Of a DNA stretch of 64,000 nt, positions 11,401 through 24,363 are shown one piece after another (positions within the stretch are counted from its first letter, which is position 1; each line of letters starts with the position of its first letter). The notes under the pieces are model-generated. The model made no database searches, had not been told where the DNA came from, and saw only the letters and a list, made by a program, of their open reading frames with translations. The stretch is from NCBI GenBank assembly GCA_026636295.1, contig CP089453.1, forward strand, positions 806,001-870,000, given 5' to 3'. The translations under genes were made by a program, and so were the position numbers. Source of the stretch: Medakamo hakoo. Taxonomy: Eukaryota; Chlorophyta; Trebouxiophyceae; Coccomyxaceae.

Positions 11401-14400
11401 GCTCTCTCCCGCCCTGGCCAACCGCTTCACGGCGGTCTGGGCGCCCGCTCCGACGGCGCGGGCCGAACTGCAAGCCATGGCGGCGGCGCGTTTAACAGGC
11501 CCGGAACCGCGGACCACCGCCGGCCCCGCCCTCCTCGATTGGTGGGAGGGCCTGCGGGCCGAAGCCGGCGCGCTCGGCGCGCCCGCCCCGCCGCTCCGCG
11601 ACCTGCTGGCCGCCGCCCGCCTGACGGACGATTTGGCGTCAGCCTCCGGCCCAGGCCTCCCACCGCTCGCCGCCCTGGCCCACGCCGCGCACGGCGCCGT
11701 CTTGGACGGCCTGGCCGCCTGTTCGGGCGGCGGGGCGGGCCTGGCGGCCGCCGGCGCGGGCGTGTTGAGCCGGGTGCTGGCCGCCGCCGGCGCGCCTGCC
11801 GACCTGGTGACCGCCGCGGCGGAGCCGGGCGGGTGTGGCGGTGCGTTTGGGTCGACCACGCCTGCATTGGCGTCCGACGGCGCGGCCTGGGGCGCGCCGC
11901 CCTTCACCATTCCCGTCGGCGACGCTGCAGCGGCCGCGGCCGCGGCCGCCGCCCCGCGCTTTGCCTTTTCTGCGCCTGCCGTCGCACGCAACGCGGCCCG
12001 CCTCTTGCGCGCCGTCTCCGCCGGCCGGCCCGTCTTACTGGAGGGCGCGCCCGGCGTGGGCAAGACCGCACTGGTGACGGCTGTTGCAGCCGCGGCGGGG
12101 CGGGCGCTCGTGCGCATCAACCTGTCCGAACAGACCGACATCGCCGACCTGCTGGGTGGCGACCTGCCTGTCGCGTCCCCGCCCGCCGACGACGAAAGCT
12201 GCGCTGCCGGCCCGGCGTTCGCCTGGGCGGACGGCCCGCTCCTGGCCGCCCTGCGCTCCGGCGCCTGGGTCCTGCTCGACGAACTCAACCTGGCTGGGCC
12301 CGCCGTCTTGGAAGGCCTCAACGCCGTCCTCGACCACCGGCGGTCTGTCTTCCTGCCGGAGCTCGGCATCTCCGTCGACGCGCCGCCCTCCTTCGCCGTC
12401 TTCGCCGCCCAAAACGATGCAGCCGACGGTGGCGGCCGCCGACGCTTGCCCCGGTCCTTTGTGTCTCGGTTCTCACGCGTGTGGGCGGAGCCTTTGGGCG
12501 CGGGCGATTGTGCTGCCGTCCTGGCCGCGCTCCACCCGCGCCTGCCGCCCGGCTTGGCGACTCGCATGACGGCGTCCGTCGGCGCGGCCGCGGCCGCCCG
12601 CCTGACGGGTCCGGGCGGGCCCTGGGAGTTTAACCTGCGCGACCTGATGCGGTGGGCGGACATGGTGGAAGCCGACCCCGCGCTGGCGGGCGTGAGGTGC
12701 GTTTTTTTTCTTTGGATGGGTGGGACGAAAAAAAAAACTCAATCAAACGGCGTTTATACACTCTCGGCGTGCCGACGCCCCCGACCTGGCACGCTAATGG
12801 CTGGGACGGGGTTGCTATGGGCCGCCCGAATTTAACCGGCGCCAAGACCAAAGCCGCGCGCCGCGTCGCCCGCCTTCTTTATACGCTTGCGGGCGGCGTG
12901 GAGCGGGGGCACTTTATGGGCGGGGATGGTTTTCAGACGGCCGCTCCGCTTACCGCGCCCCTCACATTTTTTTCCCACTGCCCCTCATCAATAGCCCGTC
13001 CGATGCCCTGCCTGAAGCGGCGGCCACCGCCGCCGCCGCGTCGTACGCGCCCCTCGTCTTTGAAGCCCGCCTGCGGTGCGAGGCCGACCGTGCGGCGCTG
13101 CGGGCGGCGTTGTGCGTGGCTTGGGGGAGCGACGACGGCGGCGCCTTGGCGGCCGGCTACGGCGCGCGTCGCCCTGGTCTAGCTCTCACGCCCGGCGGTG
13201 CCTTGCGCGTCGGCCGTGGCGGCGTCCTGGGCGACGCCGGCGCCTCTTCCCCGTACGCCAGCCGCGCTTCGAGCCGCGCGCTCGCGCCGGCCAGCGGCCC
13301 CTCGTCCCCGCTCACCCTCCTCCCCACCCAGCTGGCCGCCCTGGAGGCAGTCGCCACGGCTTTAAACCACGGCCGCCTGGCTTTGCTCGTGGGCCCGGCC
13401 GGGTGCGGCAAGACCGCGCTCGCCCGCGCGGCTGCCGCGGCTGCTGGCGCCCGCCTCGTCTGCCTGTGCCTGTCCCCCTCCTCCGACACGGCGGACCTGC
13501 TGGGCGGGTTTGAGCAGGTGGAGCCGGCGCGCGCGCTGGCGGCCGCCGTGCGGGAAGCTGGTCGGGTGGCGGACGAGGCGGCCCGGGCGGCCGTGGTCGC
13601 GGTAGCGACCTGCGGCGGCGGTGGTGCTGGCGCTGCCCTGCCTGGCGCGCTGCGCGCCGTCGCAGCCGCCCGGGCGTCTGCAGCTGCGGCAGACGTCCGG
13701 GCCGCCGCCGCGCACGGCCGGGATGACGGCGTGCATGTGACGACCCGGTCCGCTGCGGCAAAAGCCCTGCTGGACGCGGCGCGTGCGGCCGTGGCCGCGG
13801 GAGGCGGCCGGGGTGCGAGCCCCGCGCTCGCGGCCGCGGCCGACGCGGCCGACGCTGCGGCAGCCGCCCTCGCGTCCGCGACCGCGGCCGCCGCCCGCGC
13901 CGCGTCCGACCCGGCCGCGTCCGCTGGCCGGTTCGAGTGGCTGGATGGCGCGCTCACCGTGGCGGCGGCCCGTGGGGATTGGGTGCTGCTGGACGGCGCG
14001 GGCGGCGCGCCGCCGGCCGTGCTCGACCGCTTGAACCCCCTGCTCGAGCCCGGCGGGTGCCTGGCCTTGCACGAGGCCGGCGGCGGCGGCCGCTCCTTGC
14101 CACCGCACCCCTCCTTCCGCCTGCTCCTAGGCGTGGACCCGGGACGCGGCGGCGCGGGTGAAGTGTCGCGCGCCATGCGCAACCGGGGCGTGGAAGTGTG
14201 GCTGGGCGGAGGCGGGCGCGGAGCGCAGGGATGGGCGGCGGCCGCGAGCCGCGCGGCCGCTGGTGCCGCCGCCGCGGCTGAAGGCGCCCCACCCGGCGGC
14301 GCCCTGGCTGGCGCCATGGCGTCCACTGCCGCGGACTTACCTCCCTCCACTTTACGCGCCTGGGCCCGGGGCGCGGCCGCCCGCGTCGACCGCGGGTGGG

Positions 14401-17400
14401 GTGTGCGCGCCGCACTGCTGGCGTCCGCGGCCGACCTGGGGGGGTTGAGTGCCGAGGCCGGGGCCGCCCTCTCGTCGTCCGTCGCGGCTGCATCCTTGGC
14501 TTCCCCACTCCCACCCGCCCGCCCAGGGCCCTGGGCTCCCTTACACCCGGCGCCCTGGGCGTGTGCAGCCCCCGGCGCCTCCCCCGCCGCCCGCGACGTC
14601 GCTCTGTTTGAGGCCGCGGCCAGCGCTGCGGTCGGCGCGGCGCTCGCGGCTGGTGGGCCGGCTGTGGCCGCGGCCTGGACTGCTGCCGCTGCCAGCCACC
14701 CGCTCTTGGCGGCTCTGACGCCGGCGTGTCTGCTGGCCGGGGTGGAGGGTGAAGGCCGCGTTGCGCCAGCCTGCGCGGCCGCGGCCGCGCGCGCGGCCGC
14801 TGGCTTGGTGCTGGAGCGCGCCGCGCCGGGCGCCGACGCGGCCGAGCGGGGCGCCCGCCTGCGCGCCCTGGCGGGCGCTGCGGCCCGTGCCCTGAGCTCC
14901 CTGGTGGCTGCTGGCCACCCAGCTGCGGCGACTGCTTTGGCAGTCCTGGCTGCACCCGGCGCGGCGGTCGACTCCCCTCTTCTTGCGGTGGGCGCGGCCG
15001 GGCTTGCGTCTGCTCGCTCCGCTTTAGAAGCCGCCTTGCCGCCACCCTCCTGGGCCGCGGCCACCGTTCCACCCGGCTCCTGCCCTCTGGACGTGGCGAG
15101 TGTGCCCTTACTGGCAGACGTGGCAGTCGCCAGCGGCGCGGGCGCGGCGTGGCGGAGTGCGGCGGCCGCGTCGGCCCGCGCGTCGGCCGCGCGCGAAGCC
15201 GCCCTCGACGCGGCGGCCTTGGCGGCTGGTGCACTGGCGCCGCCGCCGCCGGGCATGCGGCCTACCCCACTGCAAGCGTCTGCCGCCGCTGCGCGCGGCC
15301 GGCCGCCGTCCGCGGCTGCTGGCGGCGGTGCAAACGCGGCCACTGCCTGGCTCGCGCCCGCGCTCGCGGCCGTCGCGGCACTCGAAGCCGCGGCCCTGGG
15401 CGTGGAGGGCGAGGCTGCCTGGGTGCCGCCGCCTGACGGCGCTGTGCCACCTGCCCTCCTGGCCGACCCTGAAGAAGAAGCGGCCGTCTTTGACTGCACG
15501 CCCCGCCGGGCCGGCGCCGCCACCCTCCCTGCCGCGCTGGGCGCGCTGCGTTCCTGGCGCCGCGCCTTTGTCCGCGAAGCCTCCGGAGACGCCCTGTGCG
15601 TGGAGGGCGTCGCGGCCGCCTGGCTGGGTGTAGCCGGCGCTGCTGCTGCTGTGCGGGCTGCTGCAGGCCCGGACGCCGACGGCGCGGCCGCGCGTGTCGC
15701 CCACGCTGGCGCATCCCTTTGCGCCGCGCTCGGCCTGCCGCCCACCCCGCCGCCGCGCCCGCTGCTGTGGGCTGTGGGCGGCCACCCGCTGGCGCCGCGC
15801 ACGGCTGCTTTAGCATCTGCTCGTGCGGCGCTGGCCGGCCTGGAGGCGGTCGTGGACGCGGGCGGGCGCGTGCTGGCGACCGGGTGCGGTGGCAAGGCCG
15901 CGGCGGAAGAGTCCTTGCCCGCCGCCGAAGCTGGCGCCGCCGCCGCCGCCGCTCTAGTTGCAGCTGGGCTGCTGCCTGACGACCAGCCACCACCCGACGC
16001 GCCGGCCGTCGCCGCCGCTGCGTCAGCCTTGGCCGTCCAACCGGCGTGGCGGGCGGGCCTGGCGGCGGGGTCGGCGCTCGTCTTTGCGGCCGCGTGCGCG
16101 GACGGCGGCGGCGGCGAGGCCGCGGCGTCCGTGCCGGCCGACCTGGTCTCCCAGGCGCGCGCCATTGTCGCGTCCGCCCTGGCCGACCTGGGCGCCGACC
16201 CGGCCGTCGGCCCCGCCGCCGCGGCTGTGGACGCTGCCCCGCCCCCGCGCCCGCTCCTCCTGCCCGCGGGGCTGATGGCCGACCCGGCATGCCGCGCCTT
16301 GCAAGCCGCCCTGACCCCGTCCGCCGGCGTGGCCGCCACGGACACGGCGCTGCCGCTGCTTGCCGCCGCGACTGCTGCCGCCGCAGGACGGTTGGGCTGT
16401 GGGGACGGCGGCGGGCCGCGCCCCGACGCGGCCACGCTGCGGTCGGCTGCCGCGGCGGCTGCAGCCGCGGGCGGCGGTACTGACGGCCGCCTGGCCGGCG
16501 CGCTGGCTTCCCTGGCCGACGCTGTTGCTGCCGGTGGGCTTGACCTCTCCACCCCGTCCGGCGCTCCACCCGCCCGGGCTGCGGCCGCCGCCCTGGCCGA
16601 GGCGTGGCTGGCGTGGCACGCCGGCCTGAGCGCTGGGTGGCTGGGCGGCGCGCCGGCCGCCGCAGCCGTGCTGGCCCTGGTCAGCCCTGCCGCCGCCCGC
16701 ATGTCCGCCCGCCGGGCGGGCGCGCGCGGCCTGGCCCTGCGCCTGGCCGCACGCGCGGCTGCCGGTGGTGCGGCGGCCGCGGCGTCCGCGCACCCACCCC
16801 GGCGCGGCGCGGCCGTAGCGTCTTGGCGCGCGCTCGGCGCCCTGCTGGGCCACGTCCTGGCCGCCCACGGCTCGACCGCTGCCGGAGGCGTGCTCACCGA
16901 CGCGGCGACGCAGTGCGTCGCAGCAGGGGAGCGGGCCGCGCGGTTGGCGGCGTTGCGGCCCGGGCGGCGTCGCCAGTCTGCTCCTCAAGCGGCGGCTGCG
17001 TGGTCGTCGGATGACGAAGAAGAGGAGGGCGCCCGCCCGCCGCCCGTCTCTTTATCGCGGTTGTGCGACCCGGCCGGCCACTCCTTGTCAGCAGCCGTGG
17101 ACGCTGCTGCCGCGGCCTCCTCCCACGCCGGCCTGGCCAGCCCGGAGGTCCGGGCCCTGCTGGCCGGTGCGGCCGCTGTGCTCTCGGCCGCGGCGGGTGG
17201 CGGGGGCGGCGGCAGCGCCACCACCGTCACCACGCCGCCGGACGCCCTGTCACCGGCTGGCGCCGTCCTGCGCGGGCGTGCGTGGGCCCTGCTGGGCGCG
17301 GCGCGCATTGCTTTAGGCGCGCCCGTCGCGCCGACCGACCCAGCTGGCGCGGCCGGGCGGGCGGCTGCCCGCGCGCGCGCCGAGCTCGCCGAGGTCGTGT

Positions 17401-20400
17401 CGCCCGGCCTCGCCGCGCGCACGGCCGCAGCCCTGGCGCCACACGGCCCGGATGAAGGGCCCGCGCTAGCGGCGCTGTCCGCCGACGCGGCCCGGCTGGA
17501 AGCGCTGGCGGCGTCCGCGGAAAGTGTCGCGGTCGCGCGGCCGGTCCCGCCCGCTTACGCGGCCGCCCGTGCGTCCGCCCTGGCTTTCACTGACGGCGTC
17601 AGCGCGCCGTCCCGCATTGCGGCGACTGCGGACGCGTTAATAGCCGCGGCAGGTGGTGGCGGACCTGCTTCCGCCGCCCTCGCCGCCGCGGCCGCCTGGT
17701 GCGAGGCCGCGGGCGCCTGGGCAGCGCGCGTCCGCGCTGAGCACGCTGCGTACGGCGACGTCCTCGGCCCCGCCCTCCTGGGCGTGGCCGAAGCCCGGGC
17801 GGGCCTGCAACTGCTGATGAGCGCGGCGGCATCACCCGACACGCACGCGCCCGCTGCTCTGCGTGCGTTGGCCGCCTGGCCACCCCGCCCCGGTGGCGCC
17901 GCGACTGCGGCCGCCGCGGGCCGCGCGGCTGCGTGCGCGGCGACGGCGCGCGGGGCTGCTCCAGCTTCCGCGGCTGCCGCTGCCGCTGCGGGTCGTGTGA
18001 CCGCCGCGGCGCATGCTCTACATGTGGCGGCTCGCGTGGCGACGGCGCCTGGCGCGGGCGGGGCTCAAGCCGCGGCGGCGGCCGAGGCCGCCCGCCCGCC
18101 CATGCGAGCCTTGCTCGCGGAGTGGGAGGCCGCCCGCGACGCGGCCGACGCGGCGGCCGAAGCAGACGGCATCCTCTACAAGCAGGCCAAATCCCGGCTG
18201 GCTGCTGCCGCGGCGGCGGAGGACGACGCGGCGGATGAGGCGGCGTTCCGGGCGGCGCACCCCGACCACGCCGCCGAGTGGGCCGACCTGGCTGGGTCGG
18301 ACGACGAGGGCGGGATGGCGGACGACCCGCTCGCCCGCCCGCCGGCTGTGGAGGATGGCACAGCTGGCGGCGATGCTGGAACGGACGCCGGTACGGCTTC
18401 CCTGTCCCCCGCCGCTTTGGCCGCCGTCGTGGCCGACCACGCCGCCCTCTTCCTCGGACGCGCGGGCGCGAGCGACCGCCCTCCCTCCGATGCTGCCCGC
18501 TTTGGCGCGGCCTTCGACGCCGCCGCGGCCATGGTGGCCGACCCGGCTGCTCTAGGCCCGGGCCTGGACGATGACGACCGCTTATCAGCCGGCCGCCTGC
18601 TGCGCCTGACCCTGGAACACGGGGCGGGCGCCGTGGCTGTGTCTGCGCCGGCCGCCGCCGCCGCCGCCGCCGCTGGAAAAAGCGGCGTGCCGCCGCCACC
18701 GCCCATCTCCGACACCGAAGCGCCCGCGCCCGCGGAAGCCGCCCTGCTCCTGCCCGCCGCGACTGCCCTGCGGTCCCGCCTGGCCGAACTCCTGGCCGAG
18801 TGGCCGGGCAACCCCGTCCTCACCCGCATCGACGCCGTGGCCGCCCGCCTGCTGGACCTGCCCGCGACCGCGCCCCTGCGCTCGGCCATGGTGGGCCTGG
18901 ACCTGCTCCTCTCGTGCGCCCAGCTGTGGCAGGAGACGGCCGCGTCCCACGTCAAGCTGGACGCCCAGCTGGCGCCCCTCAGCGCGCTTGCCACCCGGTG
19001 GCGTGGCGCGGAGCTGGGCGCGTGGCGGGCGACGCTCGACCGCGTGCGGGCCGAAGCCGCGGCAGGTGAGACGATTTTTTTTTTGCGTTTTTTGTTTTTG
19101 GCGAGGGCGGAAAACACCCACCAAGCACCCGGCTCTTTTTTCCTGGGCTTCGCTACAGGGGGCAGTTGAAACTGCCTCTCTCATGGAGCACGCCGGGCAG
19201 ATGGGGCCGGAACAATGAACACACACGGGGACCACAGGCCGCTGCGGGGCAAACAGTGCCCCGCCGCGTCACCCAAACCCCCCGGACAGACGCACGAAAA
19301 CACCCTTTTTTTCGACGCTCTCACAACCGATTCCTACCCCCAAATCACCAGGTGCGCACGCCGCCTGGTTCCACTTGCTGCGCCTGGTCGACCGCGCGAC
19401 GCCTGCGTTGAGCGACGACTCCACCACGACCGTCTCGCCGGCCGACCTGGCCGCGCTCGCAGAACAGTTCATGCAGTCGGCGCCGCTGGGCGAGTACGGT
19501 GCCCGCTTGTCCCTGCTGCGCGCCTTTGCCGCGCACGCGGCCGCGGTCGGGTCACCCACCACGGCGTCCATCCTGGCCAATGTCGCCGAGTTGTTCGCGT
19601 TGCACGCGCCCGCCGTCGCGGCTTCGGCCGACGCGGCGCTCGCCCCCCTCGCGAAACAGTTGTCCGACTTTGTCGCCTTGGCCCGGTGGGAGGACCGGGG
19701 CTACTACGCCAACCGGGCGGCCGCGGAAAAGGCGGCCCGCCACTTGCACCGCCTGAGCCGGCGCGCGCGAGCGGCGCTGGCCGCGCCCGCCGCGCCCGTG
19801 CTCGCGGCAGCTGGCGCAGCCATGGGGCTGCCCGACCTGGAGCCGGCCGCGCTGGCTGCCGCGGCTGCTGCGGCCGGCGCGGCAGCACCACGCCCACCCA
19901 CAAAGGCCGAGCCCCTCCCACCCCTGCCGGACCCGGCTCCTCGCTGGGCGGCGGCATGCGCGGCGGCGGGTGCGGCGGTGCCGCCAGGACTGCCACCGAC
20001 CGCCGCGCGCGCGGCGGCCGTGCCCCGCCTGGCCGCCCGCTTAGCCGTCCTGGCGGCCCCGCTCATCGCGGCCTTGACGTCCGACCACGCCGGCTCGCCA
20101 GGCGCCGCCACCCTGGACGCCTTGGCGGCCGAAGCGGCCGGCCGCGCCCTCGCTCTGAAGGGCGAGACCGCGCCCTCGGCCCGCCCGCGCAAGAAGAAAG
20201 CGCTCGGCGATCTGCTGGCCGCCCTGGCCGCGGCCGGCGCGTCCAAGTCCGTGGCCGGCGTTCCCAGGGCTGACCGGTCCCCGGCCGCCTGGATGGCCGC
20301 GCCGCCGACGCCAGAACCGTCGGCACTCGCTGCGCTGGTCGGGTGTGCGGACCAGCCTGCGCTCGCCGCCGCGACGACGCGCGCGCTGGGCGAAGCCGCT

Positions 20401-23400
20401 TCGTACCACGCCCGCGCCGTCGCCCGGGTCCAGCGTTTGCGCGCCGCGGCCGACGCCCCGCACGAAGACGTGACGGCAGCTGAAGCGGCGGCGTCCTCTC
20501 GCCTGGCCCAGTCCATCCTGTACGCCGCGCGGCGGGAGCGGGCGGCGCTTGCTGGCGCAGCCGCGCAGGCGCGGCGCCTGGCGCGCCTGGCCGCGGCTGC
20601 CGCTTCGTTCACCGACCTGGCGGGTTTGCCATCTCAGGCCGCTGCACGCGCGGCTCTGGACGTGGCCCTGAACGCTCTGCCCCGTGCTGCTGCGCGCCTA
20701 TCGGACGGGGCGGCCCTGCTGGAAGCGGCGGCGGGCGTGGAGCGGGCGGCCGGCCCGCGCGCGAGCCTGCGCGCCGGGTCTGCCGCGCTCGGCTCAGCAT
20801 CGGCGGCTGTGGCTGCCGCCGCCGCCGCGCTCGAGGCCTGCCCGGCCGTTGCCGCGGCGGCCGATCCTGCTGCAGCCGGCGCCATCTCTCCTGCCGCTTT
20901 AGCGACGGTGCGGGCGGCCCTGGCCGTGGCGGCGGCCCAGATCGACGGCCTGGACAGCGTCGACGATGCTTCGTCTCTCCCCGGGTGGCGCCGCGCGACG
21001 CGCGCGCTGCGTGCTGCCGCCGCTGCCGCGTCCGCCCTGGACGAGGCGGTGCCGGTCGCTCGTGCGCCACCCTCTGGCTCTACTGCTGCTTCTGTGTCCT
21101 CTGCATTCTCCCGCCTCCCGTCCCGGGCTGACGCGGCAGTCGGCGCCCTGCTTGCCTGGACGCAAGCGCTGGCAGGGCATGGTGGCGGCGGGCGTGACGA
21201 GCCGCCTCCTCTAGCGTCCGCGGTCGCCGACGCGGAAGAACGCCTGCGCCCGCGGGCCCTGCGTGCGGCTTGCGATGCGCTGGGTGCTTTACTGGCCGAC
21301 GCGGTGGCTGTTGCCGACGGCGGCGACGCCGACCAAGGTAAGGAGTTTCTTTTGCGTTTTCTGTTGCGCACGCGGGTGAGGTGATGGTTTCACAAAAATA
21401 AAAAACTCTAATTTACTACTGACCCCGGGCTTTTGCCTGGGCTGAGGACACACACGCACTGTGCCTGATCACCCTGTGGATGCGCTGCGGCGAGGGGGAG
21501 AGGCCAAACCGCGGCGCACCAACCACTCACCCACACTCCTCCATCCTTGGCCCTCCCACTCAAAACCAGTCGCGACCGCGGCCGCCTGCGTCACCGCCGC
21601 CGCCGCCCTGACCGGCCCCGCCCGCACCGTGGGCGCGGCTGCAGCTGCGCGTGCTGCTGCAGGCGCCCGGGCCACGGCAAAGCTGGCGTACGTCACCGCC
21701 GCCCTGTTCACGGGCGTCTTGGAAGCTGGGTTTTGCACGGCGCGCGAAAAGGAGGGTGGCGACGGCGACGGCGACGGCGACGACGCCGCCGCGGGCAAGT
21801 GGGAAGACGACGTCGCAGGCACGGGCATGGGTGAGGGCGTCGGCCGCAAAGACGTGTCCGACAAGCTGGAGAGTGAGGACCAGCTGCTGGGCGCGGCCCG
21901 GCCGGACGGGCCGCCGCCGCCCGACCAGGCGCCGCCTCCTCCTCCGCCTGAGGCCGGGGAGGACGAGGACGCGCCAAAGGGCGTGGAGATGACGGACGAC
22001 TTCGAGGGCGACATGCACGACGTCCAACCAGACGGGACTGATGAAGACGACGACAAGGATGAGGAGGAGGACGACGACGGAGAACAACGGCTGGATGCCC
22101 AGGTCGGCGAGGCGGGGCCCGACGCGGACGATGTCGACGCCCGCTTGTGGGACGGCGACGACGAGCCTGAAGACGACGGGCGCGCGCCCGAGGAAGCGGG
22201 TACCGACGCGCCTAAGATCGACGCGGCGGACGCGGACCCGTCCCGGCGCGAGTTTGCGCAGGGGCGGGCGGACGTGGAAGAGGGCGACGAGGAGCGCGGG
22301 CAGGAGGGCGGGCCGCCGCCCCAGCCGCAGGCGGCGGGCGAGCGGCCGGCCGCGGGCGACGAGCCGGAGCCGCCGCCGCCGCCGGAAGAGGCGGCGGGCG
22401 AAGAGGGTGACGACGGCGCCGCCCACGCCGACGGCGCCGCTCCGCTGCCCGCCTCCGCTCCGCCGCCCGACGCCCTGGAACTGCCGGACGACATGGATTT
22501 AGACGGCGGAGAGGGAGACGGCGGCGGCGGTGGGGAGGAGGAGGAGGACGCAGACGGCGGCGGTGGGGGTGGAGACGATGCGCCGCCGTCGCCACCGCCT
22601 CCCGCCGCCCCCCCTCAACCCGGCGACGACGACCAAGGGCCTGACGCCGGTGGAGAGGGTGAGGATGACGAGGCCGCGCCCGGCGGGCGCGACGGCCAAG
22701 AAGAACAGCAGGTCGGCGACGACGACGGCCCACCGGCTGCTCAACCCACGGCCGGGCCGCCGGGCGGGGAGGAGGAGGAAGACGGCGCCGCCGCCGGGTC
22801 CGAGTCTGAGTCCGACGAACCGACGCCCGCCATGGCGCCCGGCACGGCCGAGCCGCCACCTCCGCCCGGCGAGGGCCCGCCGCCCGAAGCTGGGCCGGCA
22901 GGCCAGGCGTCTGCCGCGCCCGCGCCGGCCGCGGCCGACGCGGATGGTGGCGGCGGGGGCGACGACGACAAGGGCGCCGCCGACGGCGCGACGGCCGCGG
23001 ACGAGGCCGCCCCACCCCAGCCCACGGCCGGTGGTGGCGCGGACGCGGGCGGCACGGCTGCGGGCACGGAAGCGACGGGCGCGCCGCACGGCGCGCGCCG
23101 GGCGGCCGCGCCGGGTGAGGGCGGGCGCGAGGCGGCCGATGCCGACGCGGCCACGGCCGACGCTGCTTCGGCGTCGGCCGCGGCTGCCAATCCGCACCGG
23201 TCCCTGGCCCGCGCCCTAGAAATGTGGCGGGCGAGGCTGGCGACGGGTGACGGCGGGCCGGACGAGGAAGGCGGCGGCGGCGGCGGCGGCGACGAGGCCG
23301 AGTTTGTCGAGGCGGGCGAGGGCGGCGGTGAGGAGCCCTGCCCGGGCGACGCGGCCGCGCTCGGCGCGGCGACGGCCGACCAGGCCGCCGCCGCCGCTGC

Positions 23401-24326
23401 TGCTGCTGCTGCTGACGCCAATGGTGACGGCGACCAGGTCCAGCCTGCTGAAGAGGACGGCGCGGGCCGTGCGGATGAAGGAGAGGACGCGGCCATGGCG
23501 GACGCGGACGCCGATGCGGGTGGCGTCGGCGGGTCGGCCAACCCGCCCGCCGGCGCCGCGGCCGCTGCACGCGCGCCTCCGCCCCCCGACACCCGTCCGC
23601 CTCCATCCTCCTCGCTGCGCCGCCCGCCCGCCCAGGCCGACCAGCCTGGCCGAGAGGACGGCGACGGGGACGAGGACATGGCGAAAGAGGAAGAAGACGG
23701 GCGTGGGCGTGGCGACACGCCTCCACAACCGGCCGACCTGCTCGAGCCGGGCGGTGGCCCGCTGCCCGGCGAGCCAGCCGCCATCGTCACGGCCGGCCTG
23801 CGCGCCCTGGCCACCGCCGACGACGAACCGCCTTTCCCGCCACCTCTGCTAGACGACGCGTCCGCGGCGGCGGCGCGGGAAGCGATCGCGGCGGCGCTGG
23901 CCGCGCCGCGGCAGGAGCGCCCGCCGCCGGGCGCGCTGTGGGCGCGGTGCGTCGGGCTGACGGAACGCGCCGCCGCCGAGTTGTCCGAGGCTCTGCGCGC
24001 CGCGCTGGAACCCACGCGCGCGTCCCGCCTGGCGGGCGGGTACCGCTCGGGCAAGCGCATCGACATGCGGGCCGTCGTGTCGTTCGTGGCCAGCGGGTTC
24101 AGGCGCGACCGCATCTGGCAGCGCCGCACGCGGCCCGACGGGCGGGCCTACCAAGTCGTCCTCGCCGTCGACGACTCCCGGTCCGTGGCGGAGGCCGGGC
24201 TGGCGCCCGCTGCCCTGGCGGCCGTGGCCACGCTGGCCCGTGCCCTGGCCCGGGCCGAGCTGGGCGACCTGGCCGTCCTGGCGTTTGGCGGGGGAGGAGG
24301 AGGACCGAGCGGCGGCGGCGGCGGCA

Positions 24327-24363
<37 letters not shown>

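Noticed and set aside
13157-16897. Antisense open frame of 1246 codons opposite MDN1 exon 6
   Set aside because: It is Ala/Ser/Pro/Arg-rich without any recognisable motif and arises because alanine-rich GC-biased coding DNA has few stops on the other strand. MDN1 on the plus strand is well supported.
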